Source: Agromyces cerinus subsp. cerinus
GTDB lineage: Bacteria; Actinomycetota; Actinomycetes; Actinomycetales; Microbacteriaceae
Assembly (NCBI RefSeq): GCF_900142065.1
Contig: NZ_FSRJ01000003.1
Coordinates: 434,001 to 498,000, forward strand
Length of the DNA stretch: 64,000 bases
Direction of reading: 5' to 3'
Shown here piece by piece: positions 16,613 to 25,151 of the stretch (the stretch's first letter is position 1; the number at the start of each line of letters is the position of its first letter). The notes below the pieces were generated by a model. It worked only from the letters and a program-made list of their open reading frames with translations, was not told where the DNA came from and ran no database searches. A program made the position numbers and the translations under genes.

Positions 16613-18247
16613 ATGACGATCTCCGCTTCGCTCGATCTCGGTCGAGCAGCGTTCGCCGAGCACCAGTGGCAAGCGGCGTCCGAGGCGCTGACGCGTGCCG
16701 ACCACGAGGCTGCGCTCGCCCCGGCCGATCTCGAGCGGCTGTCGACGGCGATGCTGCTCCTCGGACGCGACGCCGAGGGCATCGACATCGCCACGCGGGC
16801 GCACGAGGCCTCGCTCGAGGTCGCGGATGTCGCGGGCGCGGCCCGGATCGCGACCTGGATCGGCATCTACCTCATGGGCAAGGGCGACGACGCCCGGGGC
16901 AACGGCTGGCTCGCCCGCGCACGGCGGATCGCCGAGACGACGGAGGCCGGCGCCGAGTCCTCGGATGCGCTCCTGCTCGTCGCCGCTGCACTCGACGACC
17001 TCTACTCGGGAGAACCCGCGCGAGCGGCGAGCACCTTCGCTGAGGCGTTCGCGATCGCCGAACGCGTGCACGACCGGGATGCGACCGCGCTGGCGCAGCT
17101 CGGTCAGGGCCAGGCGCGGCTGATGCTCGGTGATCCGGTCGGCGGGCTCGCGCTGCTCGACGAGGCGATGGTCGCCGTCACCGCGGGGGAGATCTCGCCC
17201 GTGGCATCCGGTGTCGTCTACTGCTCGGTCATCAACACCTGCCACCTGGCCTTCGACGTGCGCCGGGCGCAGCAGTGGACGATCGCGCTCGATCGCTGGT
17301 GCGGCGACCGGCCCGAGATGGTGATGTTCAGCGGGCAGTGCCAGGCGCACCGGGCCGAGCTCTACCAATTGCACGGGGCGTGGGGCGATGCGGTCGCGGC
17401 GGCGCGGGTCGCCCAGGATCGGGTGGCGCGCGGCGACTGGACCGGGTCGTTCGGGGCGTGGTACCAGGAGGGCGAGGTGCTTCGCCTGCGCGGCGACTTC
17501 GACGCGGCCGAGCGCGCCTTCCATCGCGCGGCCGAGACCGGGTACCCGGCGCAACCCGGAATCGCGCTCCTGCGACTCGCGCAGGGGAGGATCCGCCTCG
17601 CGCGGTCGAGCATCGACGAGGCGGCCGAGCAGGCCGACCCAGCGACCAGGCGGGGGCTGCTCGCCGCCCTCGTCGAGATCGACCTCGCGGCCGGCGACCT
17701 CGTGGCGGCCAGGCGGGTCGCCGATGAACTGACCGCCGCCGCCTCCGTCGCGGAGATTCCGATGATGCAGGCGATCGCCGCGAGATCGGAGGCGGCCGTG
17801 CGACTCGAGGAGGGCGATGCACGCGGAGCGCTCCCGGCGCTGCGCAGCGCGTGGGCGTTGTGGCAGGAGCTCGACGCACCCTACGAGGCCGCCCGATGCC
17901 GGGTGCTCGCGGCGAAGGCCGCGCAGGCGCTCGGCGATGACGCGTCGGCCGCGATGGACCTGGAGGCGGCACGCGAGGTGTTCGACGCGCTCGGCGCGGT
18001 TCCCGACGTGCTGCGCGTCGACGAGCTGGCACGTCGATCGCCCGGGAGCCGGTCGACGCCCTTGACCGCTCGAGAGGTCGAGGTCGTTCGCCTCGTCGCC
18101 GAGGGCAAGACGAACCGTGTCATCGCCGGCCAGCTCTACCTCAGCGAGAAGACCGTCGACCGGCACCTCAGCAACGTGTTCGCGAAGCTCGGCATCTCGT
18201 CGCGCGCGGCGGCCACGGCCTACGCCTACGAGCACGCCCTGATGTGA
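16613..18247 (+). CDS. LuxR family regulator with TPR-like N-terminal region
   Basis: A 544-residue regulator. The last ~65 residues are a GerE/LuxR HTH (LTAREVEVVRLVAEGKTNRVIAGQLYLSEKTVDRHLSNVFAKLGISS). The first ~460 are helical repeats, with many A-x-x-L-G-x-A-type segments characteristic of TPR domains. There is no receiver domain or clear P-loop, so it is neither a response regulator nor a typical LAL ATPase. The start is uncertain: ATG 16613 and GTG 16580 are both in frame and neither has a canonical ribosome binding site. Its targets are unknown. Confidence 0.8.
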   Translation: MTISASLDLGRAAFAEHQWQAASEALTRADHEAALAPADLERLSTAMLLLGRDAEGIDIATRAHEASLEVADVAGAARIATWIGIYLMGKGDDARGNGWLARARRIAETTEAGAESSDALLLVAAALDDLYSGEPARAASTFAEAFAIAERVHDRDATALAQLGQGQARLMLGDPVGGLALLDEAMVAVTAGEISPVASGVVYCSVINTCHLAFDVRRAQQWTIALDRWCGDRPEMVMFSGQCQAHRAELYQLHGAWGDAVAAARVAQDRVARGDWTGSFGAWYQEGEVLRLRGDFDAAERAFHRAAETGYPAQPGIALLRLAQGRIRLARSSIDEAAEQADPATRRGLLAALVEIDLAAGDLVAARRVADELTAAASVAEIPMMQAIAARSEAAVRLEEGDARGALPALRSAWALWQELDAPYEAARCRVLAAKAAQALGDDASAAMDLEAAREVFDALGAVPDVLRVDELARRSPGSRSTPLTAREVEVVRLVAEGKTNRVIAGQLYLSEKTVDRHLSNVFAKLGISSRAAATAYAYEHALM

Positions 18248-18377
18248 GGTCGGGGGACGGATGCCCCGAGGGCGTGCGGCAGTGCTCCAGACGGATGTCC
18301 GGACGACTCCGAACCGACCTGCCGAATGGGGGATTCTCCCGATGCTGCAGGTCGGCGACCCTCGTACCGTCGGTTCC

Positions 18378-18731
18378 ATGGATCTCGCCGTGTTCGCCGG
18401 CGTCGTATCGACCGGCCTCTTCGCCATGAGCTACCTGCCCATGCTGGTGAAGGCGGCGCGCACGAAGGACCTCACGTCGTACAGCCTCGGCAACCTCGCG
18501 ATCACGAACGTCGGCAACGCCGTGCACTCGATCTACGTGTTCAGCCTGCCGCTCGGGCCGATCTGGTTCCTGCACGGCTTCTACCTGGTCGCCTCGCTGC
18601 TCATGCTGGTGTGGTTCCTGCGCTATCGCGCAGGACGGCACGGCGCACCGCGACGACAGGAGGGATCACCCGAGCACCCGCTCGAGCACGCGCCCGAGCG
18701 GGTGGACGAGGTCGTCGCGACTACTGCTTGA
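18378..18731 (+). CDS. small PQ-loop/SemiSWEET-like membrane protein
   Basis: A 117-residue protein with three membrane helices followed by a basic, polar tail. The first helix ends in [19 protein letters not shown], which resembles the PQ-loop motif of SemiSWEET/MtN3 half-transporters except that the Gln is replaced by Met. Such proteins dimerise to move small sugars. TACCGT lies exactly 7 nt before the ATG and there is no Shine-Dalgarno sequence, so the mRNA is probably leaderless. Its 3' end overlaps the convergent lactate dehydrogenase gene by 11 bp. Confidence 0.65.
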   Translation: MDLAVFAGVVSTGLFAMSYLPMLVKAARTKDLTSYSLGNLAITNVGNAVHSIYVFSLPLGPIWFLHGFYLVASLLMLVWFLRYRAGRHGAPRRQEGSPEHPLEHAPERVDEVVATTA

Positions 18732-20115
18732 CCGCGGCGGGCTTCGCAGCCTTGGTCGAGGCGGGCTTCGCAGCCCTGGTCGAGCTGCTCGCCGCGGACT
18801 TCGCTGCCGACCCGGCGGCACGCGGGGCGCGCACCGTCTTGGGCTTGGCCGAGACCGCCTGCTCCGCGGCATCCGTCATCGGCTTCGGCAGCGCCGTGAA
18901 GCGCGACAGCTGCGTGACGTGCTGCGGGCCGAGCTCGTCGAGCGTCGACACCTCGAGCAGCTTCATCGTGCGGGCGATCTGGGTCGAGAGGATCGAGATG
19001 GTCTTGTCGACGCCCTCGCGGCCGCCGGCCATGAGGCCGTAGAGGTACGCGCGGCCGATGAGCGTGAAGCGCGCGCCGAGGGCGACGGATGCCACGATGT
19101 CGGCGCCCGACATGATGCCGGTGTCGAGGTGCACCTCCATGTCGGAGCCGACCTCGCGCACGACGTGCGGCAGCAGGTGGAAGGGGATCGGCGCGCGGTC
19201 GAGCTGGCGCCCGCCGTGGTTGGAGAGCACGATGCCGTCGACGCCCTTGCCGGCGAGGATCTGCGCGTCCTGCACCGTCTGCACGCCCTTGACGACGATC
19301 TTGCCCGGCCACATGGCGCGGATCGTCTCGAGGTCGTCGAACGAGATGGTCGGGTCGAACATGCCGTCGATGAGCTCGCCGACGGTGCCGCCGGTCGAGG
19401 AGAGCGAGGCGAACTCGAGCTTCGGGGTCGTCAGGAAGTTGATCCACCACTCGGGGCGGGGGATCGCGTTGACGACGGTCGCAGGCGTGAGCTGCGGCGG
19501 GATCGAGAAGCCGTTGCGGGTGTCGCGCAGGCGCGCGCCGGCGACGGGGGTGTCGACGGTGAAGAAGAGGGTGTCGAAGCCCGCGGCGGCCGCGCGGCGC
19601 ACGAGCTCGTACGACTTCTCGCGGTCGCGCATCACGTAGAGCTGGAACCAGTTGCGGCCGTTCGGGTTCGCGGCCTTCACGTCTTCGATCGAGGTCGTGC
19701 CCATGGTCGACAGGGTGAACGGGATGCCAGCGGCACCCGCAGCGCCGGCGCCCGCAGTCTCGCCCTCGGTCTGCATCATGCGCGTGAAGCCGGTGGGCGC
19801 GATGCCGAACGGCAGGGCGGTCGGGCCGCCGAGCACCTCGCGGCTCATGTCGACCTCGGGCACATTGCGCAGGATCGCCGGGTGGAACTCGATGTCCTCG
19901 AAGGCCTGACGGGCGCGCTTCAGCGAGATCTCGCCCTCGGCGGCGCCCTCGGTGTAGTCGAACGGCGCCTTCGGCGTGCGGCGCTTCGCGATGTCGCGGA
20001 GGTCGGCGATCGTGAGGGCCTTGTCGAGGCGACGCTGCTTCGCGTTCAGGGTCGGCGCCTTGAAGCGCATGAGCTCGGCGAGCTCCTTGGGGTTCGGGAA
20101 CTGGCGCTGGACCAT
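18721..20115 (-). CDS. lldD: FMN-dependent L-lactate dehydrogenase / alpha-hydroxy acid oxidase
   Basis: A 464-residue protein of the FMN-dependent alpha-hydroxy-acid dehydrogenase family. [13 protein letters not shown] carries the FMN-contacting Lys, and [12 protein letters not shown] contains the catalytic His and the substrate-binding Arg. It oxidises L-lactate to pyruvate, probably feeding the menaquinone pool. The body is slightly longer than E. coli LldD, and a roughly 45-residue C-terminal tail rich in Lys, Ala, Ser and Thr is added. ATG 20115 fits a purine-rich AAAGAGAG upstream. A LldR-like regulator gene lies directly upstream on the same strand. Confidence 0.88.
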   Translation of the reverse strand: MVQRQFPNPKELAELMRFKAPTLNAKQRRLDKALTIADLRDIAKRRTPKAPFDYTEGAAEGEISLKRARQAFEDIEFHPAILRNVPEVDMSREVLGGPTALPFGIAPTGFTRMMQTEGETAGAGAAGAAGIPFTLSTMGTTSIEDVKAANPNGRNWFQLYVMRDREKSYELVRRAAAAGFDTLFFTVDTPVAGARLRDTRNGFSIPPQLTPATVVNAIPRPEWWINFLTTPKLEFASLSSTGGTVGELIDGMFDPTISFDDLETIRAMWPGKIVVKGVQTVQDAQILAGKGVDGIVLSNHGGRQLDRAPIPFHLLPHVVREVGSDMEVHLDTGIMSGADIVASVALGARFTLIGRAYLYGLMAGGREGVDKTISILSTQIARTMKLLEVSTLDELGPQHVTQLSRFTALPKPMTDAAEQAVSAKPKTVRAPRAAGSAAKSAASSSTRAAKPASTKAAKPAAVKQ

Positions 20116-20141
20116 CGGTGCTGCTCTCTTTCGGTGCCGGT

Positions 20142-20196
20142 GAGATGACACGAATCGACCTTCGTGGGTGGGCGGAAGGTCGATTCGCGTCATCTC
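20142..20196. repeat. 22-bp-arm palindrome between lldR and lldD
   Basis: The arms 20142-20163 and 20175-20196 are complementary at 21 of 22 positions around an 11-nt loop. They begin GAGATGACACG and end CGCGTCATCTC. The right arm overlaps the stop codon of the GntR gene. The outer sequence is shared with the palindrome at 32262-32327. Confidence 0.8.
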
Positions 20197-20954
20197 GGTG
20201 GGGTGTCGACGAACGTCTCGGCGTAGTAGCCCGAGATGTGGTCGTGGGTACGGGTGCGGGCGGATGCGGCATCCGCTCGCCTGATGGCCTCCACGATGCC
20301 GCGGTGCTCGCTGCGGAGGCGGGCGGAGGTCGTGTGCCAGTCGGTGATCGCGGCGACGCCCTCGAGGGCGTACCCCTCGATGCCGCTGCGGAGGCCGGCC
20401 ATCGTCGCGGTGATCACCTGGTTGCCGGATGCCTCGGCGAGGGCGAGGTGGAAGGCGGCGTCGAGGGCGAGGAACTCGGTCGGCGCGAGGTCGGGGGAGT
20501 CCATGGCGTCGAGCAGCAGCTCCGCCGGGGCGAGGTCGGGTGCCGGCGCGTCGGCGTTCGTTGCTGCGGCCGCGGCCGTGTTCGCCTCCGCCTCGGCGAG
20601 ATCGCCGGCGACCGAGGTCTCGAGGATGAGCCGGGTGCGCACGATGTCGGCGACGGGGAACCCGCTCGCCGCGACCTGCAGCCGCATGAGCGCGGACATG
20701 CCGCCGCCGGGAGTCGCGATGATGATCGCGCCCGAGTTCGGGCCGGAGCCCGCGGCGGTGCGGATGAGCCCGAGCACCTCGAGCACGCGCAGCGCCTCGC
20801 GCACGCTCGAACGGCCGACGCCGAGCTCGGCCGAGAGGGCGCGCTCGCCGGGCAGCCGGTCGCCGGGGCGCAGGGCGCCCTCGAGCAGTTGCGTCTCGAT
20901 GTGCTCGAGCACGGTGCGCCAGGCGCGCGGGGTGTCGGATGTCTCAGCGCCCAT
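20190..20954 (-). CDS. lldR: GntR/FadR family regulator, LldR-like
   Basis: A 254-residue protein with an N-terminal winged HTH ([34 protein letters not shown]) and a helical FCD ligand domain with metal-binding residues expected in the region [16 protein letters not shown]. It precedes the lactate dehydrogenase gene on the same strand, and two perfect palindromes of the FadR/LldR type lie just upstream of its own start, so it is probably the lactate-responsive repressor of lldR-lldD. ATG 20954 is chosen because GAGAGGA lies about 9 nt upstream; a longer frame to 20999 would put the first operator inside the coding region. Confidence 0.85.
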   Translation of the reverse strand: MGAETSDTPRAWRTVLEHIETQLLEGALRPGDRLPGERALSAELGVGRSSVREALRVLEVLGLIRTAAGSGPNSGAIIIATPGGGMSALMRLQVAASGFPVADIVRTRLILETSVAGDLAEAEANTAAAAATNADAPAPDLAPAELLLDAMDSPDLAPTEFLALDAAFHLALAEASGNQVITATMAGLRSGIEGYALEGVAAITDWHTTSARLRSEHRGIVEAIRRADAASARTRTHDHISGYYAETFVDTPPR

Positions 20955-20977
20955 GCCGATCGTCCTCTCCGCGCGTC

Positions 20978-21015
20978 TGTGGTCTGACCACACTAGCATG
21001 TGTGGTCAGACCACA
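20978..21015. promoter_or_regulatory. twin LldR/FadR-type operators
   Basis: TGTGGTCTGACCACA (20978-20992) and TGTGGTCAGACCACA (21001-21015) are two nearly identical perfect palindromes built on TGGTCNGACCA, 23 bp centre to centre (about two helical turns). They lie upstream of lldR, and TGGT-N-ACCA is the known half-site style of FadR-branch GntR regulators. Confidence 0.85.
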
Positions 21016-21038
21016 GGGATCGCCGGCGCTCGCGGCGG

Positions 21039-22073
21039 CTACGGGACGATGATCGCCCGGCCGCGCAGCGTGCCGTCGTGCAGGCGTCGGTACGCCTCGG
21101 GGGCCTCGTCGATCGGGAACACCTCGGTCTCCACCTTCACGAGCCCGGCGCGGGCCAGGTCGAACACCTCGAACAGCTCGGCGCGCGAACCCCAGTAGGG
21201 GGCGCGAACCGTCGAGTCGTAGGGGGCGCCGAGCATGCCGACCGGCAGCATGCCGGCACCGACGCCGACGATCACGTGGTCGCTCTCGACGCCGGCGACG
21301 CTGCGGCCGAGGTCGATGGTCGGCTGGATCGCGACGAAGTCGAACACCGCCGTGACCGGGCGCCCGCCGGTGGCCTCGCGGATCCGCTCGGCGGCATCGG
21401 CGTCGGAGGCGAACGCGTGGTGCGCGCCCACCTCGCGGGCGAGTGCGAGCTTCTCCTCGCCCAGGTCGAGTGCGATGACCGTCGACGGCGTGATCGCTCG
21501 GAGGATCTGGATCGCCACGTGGCCGAGGCCGCCCGCGCCGATGACGACGGCGGTCGTGCCCGGCACGAGCTTCGGCAGCGACATCTTGATCGCGTGGTAC
21601 GGCGTGAGGCCCGCGTCGGTGAGCGCGACGTTCTGCACCGGGTCGAGGTCGCCGAGGGGCAGCAGGTGCCGGTCGCTGCGCACGATCATGTACTCGGCCA
21701 TCGCGCCGGGGGCGCCGAGCCCGGGAGGGGCGATGCCGAGTTCGACGGCGCGCTCGCAGTAGTTCTCCTTGCCCTGGGCGCACTGGTAGCAGCGGCCGCA
21801 GCCCTGCGGGCCGTAGACCGCGACGGAGTCGCCGATCGCGACGCCGGTGACGCCGTCGCCGAGCTTGTCGACGATGCCGGCGCCCTCGTGGCCGAGCGTG
21901 AGCGGCAGGCCGTAGGTGTACTGCTCCTCGGTCAGGCCCATCACGAAGCTGTCGGAGTGGCAGGCGCCCGCGGCGGTCACCTTCAGGCGCACCTCACCCG
22001 GCCCCGGTTCCGGAACCTCGATCTCGACGACCTCCGGTGATCCGCCGATGGTCCGATACTGCACCGCCTTCAT
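21039..22073 (-). CDS. zinc-dependent NAD alcohol dehydrogenase
   Basis: A 344-residue medium-chain dehydrogenase. Catalytic-zinc residues are the Cys of AGACHSD (about residue 36) and the GHEGAG motif; the structural zinc site is CGRCYQCAQGKENYC; the Rossmann loop is VVIGAGGLGHVAIQ. This matches the AdhA-like bacterial branch that oxidises primary and secondary alcohols with NAD. GGGAGGG lies 5 nt before ATG 22073. It is followed on the same strand by lldR, but the operators at 20978-21015 suggest the regulator has its own promoter. Confidence 0.9.
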   Translation of the reverse strand: MKAVQYRTIGGSPEVVEIEVPEPGPGEVRLKVTAAGACHSDSFVMGLTEEQYTYGLPLTLGHEGAGIVDKLGDGVTGVAIGDSVAVYGPQGCGRCYQCAQGKENYCERAVELGIAPPGLGAPGAMAEYMIVRSDRHLLPLGDLDPVQNVALTDAGLTPYHAIKMSLPKLVPGTTAVVIGAGGLGHVAIQILRAITPSTVIALDLGEEKLALAREVGAHHAFASDADAAERIREATGGRPVTAVFDFVAIQPTIDLGRSVAGVESDHVIVGVGAGMLPVGMLGAPYDSTVRAPYWGSRAELFEVFDLARAGLVKVETEVFPIDEAPEAYRRLHDGTLRGRAIIVP

Positions 22074-22177
22074 GGCACCCTCCCGTTCGCGACCGGCGTC
22101 CAGTACGCCGGACGATCCCAGTCTTCTCCCCGGGCCTGAACGGTGTCGGTGAACGACGGCGAGCGGATGCCGCGGGG

Positions 22178-23341
22178 TCAGTCCTTCGTCGGGCGGATGC
22201 GCACGCGACCCCGGCCGGTCTCGTCGAGCTCGACCACGCCGCCGCGCGACTTCAGGAAGTCGGTGAACGAGGCGAACCCGAGTCGGCGTTCCTGGAAGCT
22301 CGGGTCCATGCGCATCATCTGGTTCTTCACGGTGCTCGACGACTGCCACTCCTCGTCGTTCTTGGCATGGAGCAGCTCGAGCGCTTTGAGCAGCAGGCGG
22401 CTGGGGTTGCGCGGACTGCCTCCTGCGGTGTCGTCGGCCGGCGCGTGGTCGGTCGGGGCGACGAACTGCAGCGCCCTGGCCGAGGCGCGCTTGGCCGGCG
22501 GTTCGGGTGCCTCTGCGGGCTCGGCCGTCTCGGCCGGCGCCGTGGCCGAGGCATCCGCGACCGACTTCGTGGTGGCACGGCGGCGGCGGGTCGGGGCCTT
22601 GGTCGAGGCATCAGCGGCCGGTTCCGTCGCACCGTCGGTCGCCGTGGCGTCGGCCGGCTCCGCCGCGGCCTTCGCCCGCGTTCGGCGCCCGGTCGTCGGC
22701 GCGGCCGCGGGCTCGGCGGCGCTCGCCGCGGCATCCGCCGCCTCGTCGTCGGTGACCGCGGCATCGGTCGCGAGCAGGGTGTCGTAGTCGGCGTACTCGT
22801 CGCAGGCTGCGGTGAGCGCCCGGCTCGTGCCGCCCGCGACGCCGATGCCGACGACGTAGCGCCCGAGGCGCTTGGCCTTCTGCGCGAGTGCGACGTAGTC
22901 GGAGTCGCCGGCGACGATCACGATGTGGGTGAGGTCGTCGATGCGGAACATGTCCTCGACGGCGTCGACGGCCAGGCGGATGTCGGCGCCGTTCTTCGTC
23001 GCGGAGAGCGGGAACAGCTGCACGAGGTCGACGGCGCGGTCGATGAGCTGACCGCGGTAGCTCGCGTTCACGGGAGTCGACCAGTCGGCGTAGGCGCGGG
23101 CGATCGCGATCGTGCCGAAGGTCGCCGCGAAGTCGAGCACGGCGTCGACGTCGACCGTCGCCTCGGCGAGCTTCTTCGCCGTCTCCGATCCGGCGGCGGG
23201 CGCCTTGCTCGTCGAGGTGTCCTTGCGGTAGGCGCTGACCCTGCGCGAGCCTGGGTCGCCGTGCAGCTGGTCGTAGCGCGAGATCACGATGTTGTCGAAG
23301 TCGAAGTACAGGGCCACGCGGGGTTCTGCCGAGACGGGCAT
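22178..23341 (-). CDS. NYN domain (LabA-like/DUF88) protein with C-terminal LOTUS/OST-HTH domain
   Basis: A 387-residue protein. Residues ~1-190 form a PIN-like NYN nuclease domain: VALYFDFDNIV supplies the first acidic metal ligands and VIVAGDSDYVALAQKAKRLG the others. Residues ~195-300 are a low-complexity Ala/Thr/Pro/Glu-rich linker with basic patches. The last ~75 residues (NPSRLLLKALELLHAKNDEEWQSSSTVKNQMMRMDPSFQERRLGFASFTDFLKSRG...) fit an OST-HTH/LOTUS RNA-binding domain. The layout suggests an RNA-binding or RNA-cleaving protein; related eukaryotic proteins act on RNA. GGAAGG lies 5 nt before ATG 23341. Confidence 0.8.
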   Translation of the reverse strand: MPVSAEPRVALYFDFDNIVISRYDQLHGDPGSRRVSAYRKDTSTSKAPAAGSETAKKLAEATVDVDAVLDFAATFGTIAIARAYADWSTPVNASYRGQLIDRAVDLVQLFPLSATKNGADIRLAVDAVEDMFRIDDLTHIVIVAGDSDYVALAQKAKRLGRYVVGIGVAGGTSRALTAACDEYADYDTLLATDAAVTDDEAADAAASAAEPAAAPTTGRRTRAKAAAEPADATATDGATEPAADASTKAPTRRRRATTKSVADASATAPAETAEPAEAPEPPAKRASARALQFVAPTDHAPADDTAGGSPRNPSRLLLKALELLHAKNDEEWQSSSTVKNQMMRMDPSFQERRLGFASFTDFLKSRGGVVELDETGRGRVRIRPTKD

Positions 23342-23421
23342 GAAGACCTTCCATCGGGGGTGTGTCTCCGATGCTACGCCCGTGGGCTGTGCGAGAACCG
23401 GAGGCACTCCCCGCGACGTCG

Positions 23422-24012
23422 TCAGGCGGATGCCGCGACGAGCTCGCCCTCGGCACGAACCCCTGCGGCGTCGAGCACGCCCAGGAACGCCTTCATCCAC
23501 GTTCCGTTGTCGGGCCAGGCGCGCGAGGTGACGAGGTTGCCGTCGACCACGCCGCCGCCGTTCTCGAAGACGCCGCCCACGACCTCCACGTCGATCGCCA
23601 GCTCGGGGTAGATCGACGAGGTGCGACCGGCGAGCACGCCGGCGGCCGCGAGCAGCAGCGGGCCGTGGCAGGTGGCAGCGACCGGGGCATCCGTCGCGAA
23701 GAAGTGGCGCACGATGCGCTTGGCGTCCTCGTTGTTTCGCAGGTACTCGGGCGCGCGGCCGCCGGGGATCACGATCGCTGCGTAGTCGGCCGGGTCGACG
23801 TCGGCGAGCGCGACGTCCGCCGGCCAGGTGTGGCCGAGCTTCTCGGTGTAGGTGTCGAAGCCGTCGACGAAGTCGTGCACGACGAACTGCAGCTTGCGAA
23901 CCTCGGGCGCGCCGATGTGCACCTCGAAGCCCTCCTCCTTCAGCCGCTCGTACGGGTAGAGCACCTCGAGCGTCTCGGCGGCGTCGCCGGTGATGATGAG
24001 GATCTTGGTCAT
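23422..24012 (-). CDS. DJ-1/PfpI family protein
   Basis: A 196-residue protein of the DJ-1/PfpI glutamine-amidotransferase-like fold. The nucleophile Cys is in ATCHGPLLLAAAG and the conserved acidic residue in the opening TGDAAETLE region. Members act as proteases, deglycases or glyoxalases. GGAGG lies 8 nt before ATG 24012. It is divergent from an IclR regulator gene, with a perfect inverted repeat between them. Confidence 0.88.
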   Translation of the reverse strand: MTKILIITGDAAETLEVLYPYERLKEEGFEVHIGAPEVRKLQFVVHDFVDGFDTYTEKLGHTWPADVALADVDPADYAAIVIPGGRAPEYLRNNEDAKRIVRHFFATDAPVAATCHGPLLLAAAGVLAGRTSSIYPELAIDVEVVGGVFENGGGVVDGNLVTSRAWPDNGTWMKAFLGVLDAAGVRAEGELVAASA

Positions 24013-24132
24013 GAGGGGTACCTCCGGTGGTACTTCGCTGTACGGATGCCGCGGGTCGGCGACTCGGGCGGGTCGCCGCGTCTGCGTCGACGGGGCAACT
24101 CTGCGCCGCCGATCGGCTCGTGTCACACCGCG

Positions 24133-24149
24133 TTCGCACTATGTGCGAA
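24133..24149. promoter_or_regulatory. IclR-type operator
   Basis: TTCGCAC-TAT-GTGCGAA is a perfect 7-bp inverted repeat with a 3-nt spacer, midway between the divergent DJ-1 and IclR genes. The form TTCGCANNNTGCGAA is common for IclR-family regulators. The rest of the 210-bp gap shows no other clear feature apart from the -10 before the IclR start. Confidence 0.65.
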
Positions 24150-24222
24150 ACGGCTCCGAATCCGCCGCGCTCGCCGCAGTGCAGCCATGTCGCGGGGCGG
24201 GTGCCGGGCGTAGCATCGGGGC

Positions 24223-24999
24223 ATGAGCGCAGAGGAGCGCCACGGCGGCGCGGGCATCCAGTCGGCCGAGCGCGTGCTGCGCATCCTCGAACTCGTCGGT
24301 GCGGCGCCCACCGGGCTCACGGCCGCCGAGATCGCCCAGCGGCTCGGACTCGGCCAGTCGACCACCTACCGCCTGCTCGCGACGCTGCACCGGCAGGACT
24401 ACCTCGCGAGGCAGTCGGGCGAGCACCGCTACATCCTCGGCCGCACGGTCGACCAGCTCGGGCGGGCGCTCCAGTACCAGCTCGTCGCGACCGACCCGGT
24501 GCGCCAGGTGCTGCGGGCGATGCACGACGCCGTGGGCGCACCGGCCTACCTCACGGTGTTCCGGGGCGACGACATCGCCGTGGCGCACATCGAGGACTCG
24601 GCCGCGCACCCCCGCATCGGGCAGCTCCACGTGGGGTTCTCCGAGGCGTCGCACACGACCGCGTTCGGCAAGCTCATGCTGGCCTCGCGCGACGACGCCG
24701 GGGTCGCCCGCTTCCTCGAGCGGCACTCGCCCGCACGCCTCACGGCGTCGAGCATCACGGATGCCGCGACGCTGCACGACCAGCTCGACGAGATCCGGGC
24801 CCAGCAGGTGGCCGTCGAGATCGAGGAGTACCTGCCGAAGCTCGCGTGCATCGCCGCCCCCGTGCGGTCGGCGGCGGGCCGCACCGTCGGCGCGGTGTCG
24901 GTGTCGGTGCAGGCGAAGGACTTCGCCGCTCGGTCCGCGCACCTCGAGCGTGCGGTGCGCCGCGGCGCGTGGCAGGTCTCCGCACGGCTCTCGGGCTGA
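24223..24999 (+). CDS. IclR family transcriptional regulator
   Basis: A 258-residue protein with an N-terminal winged HTH (SAERVLRILELVGAAPTGLTAAEIAQRLGLGQSTTYRLLATL) and an IclR effector domain containing SHTTAFGKLML and the C-terminal AAPVRSAAGRTVGAVSVS segment. It probably controls the divergent DJ-1 gene and/or the aldo/keto reductase gene downstream. The start lacks a Shine-Dalgarno sequence; TAGCAT lies 6 nt before the ATG, so it is probably leaderless. Confidence 0.9.
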   Translation: MSAEERHGGAGIQSAERVLRILELVGAAPTGLTAAEIAQRLGLGQSTTYRLLATLHRQDYLARQSGEHRYILGRTVDQLGRALQYQLVATDPVRQVLRAMHDAVGAPAYLTVFRGDDIAVAHIEDSAAHPRIGQLHVGFSEASHTTAFGKLMLASRDDAGVARFLERHSPARLTASSITDAATLHDQLDEIRAQQVAVEIEEYLPKLACIAAPVRSAAGRTVGAVSVSVQAKDFAARSAHLERAVRRGAWQVSARLSG

Positions 25000-25151
25000 G
25001 TCCCGCGTCACCTGCGGTGATCTCGCGTAATCCGGGAACACCCGCCGACTCGGTGCGGTTGGCTTCGGATGTCGGTCGCCGGCGTTCGCCCATGAGCGAG
25101 CCCCGCGCGGACCGGCGCCGAGCCCGCCACCCGAATCCTCGAGGAGTCCGC

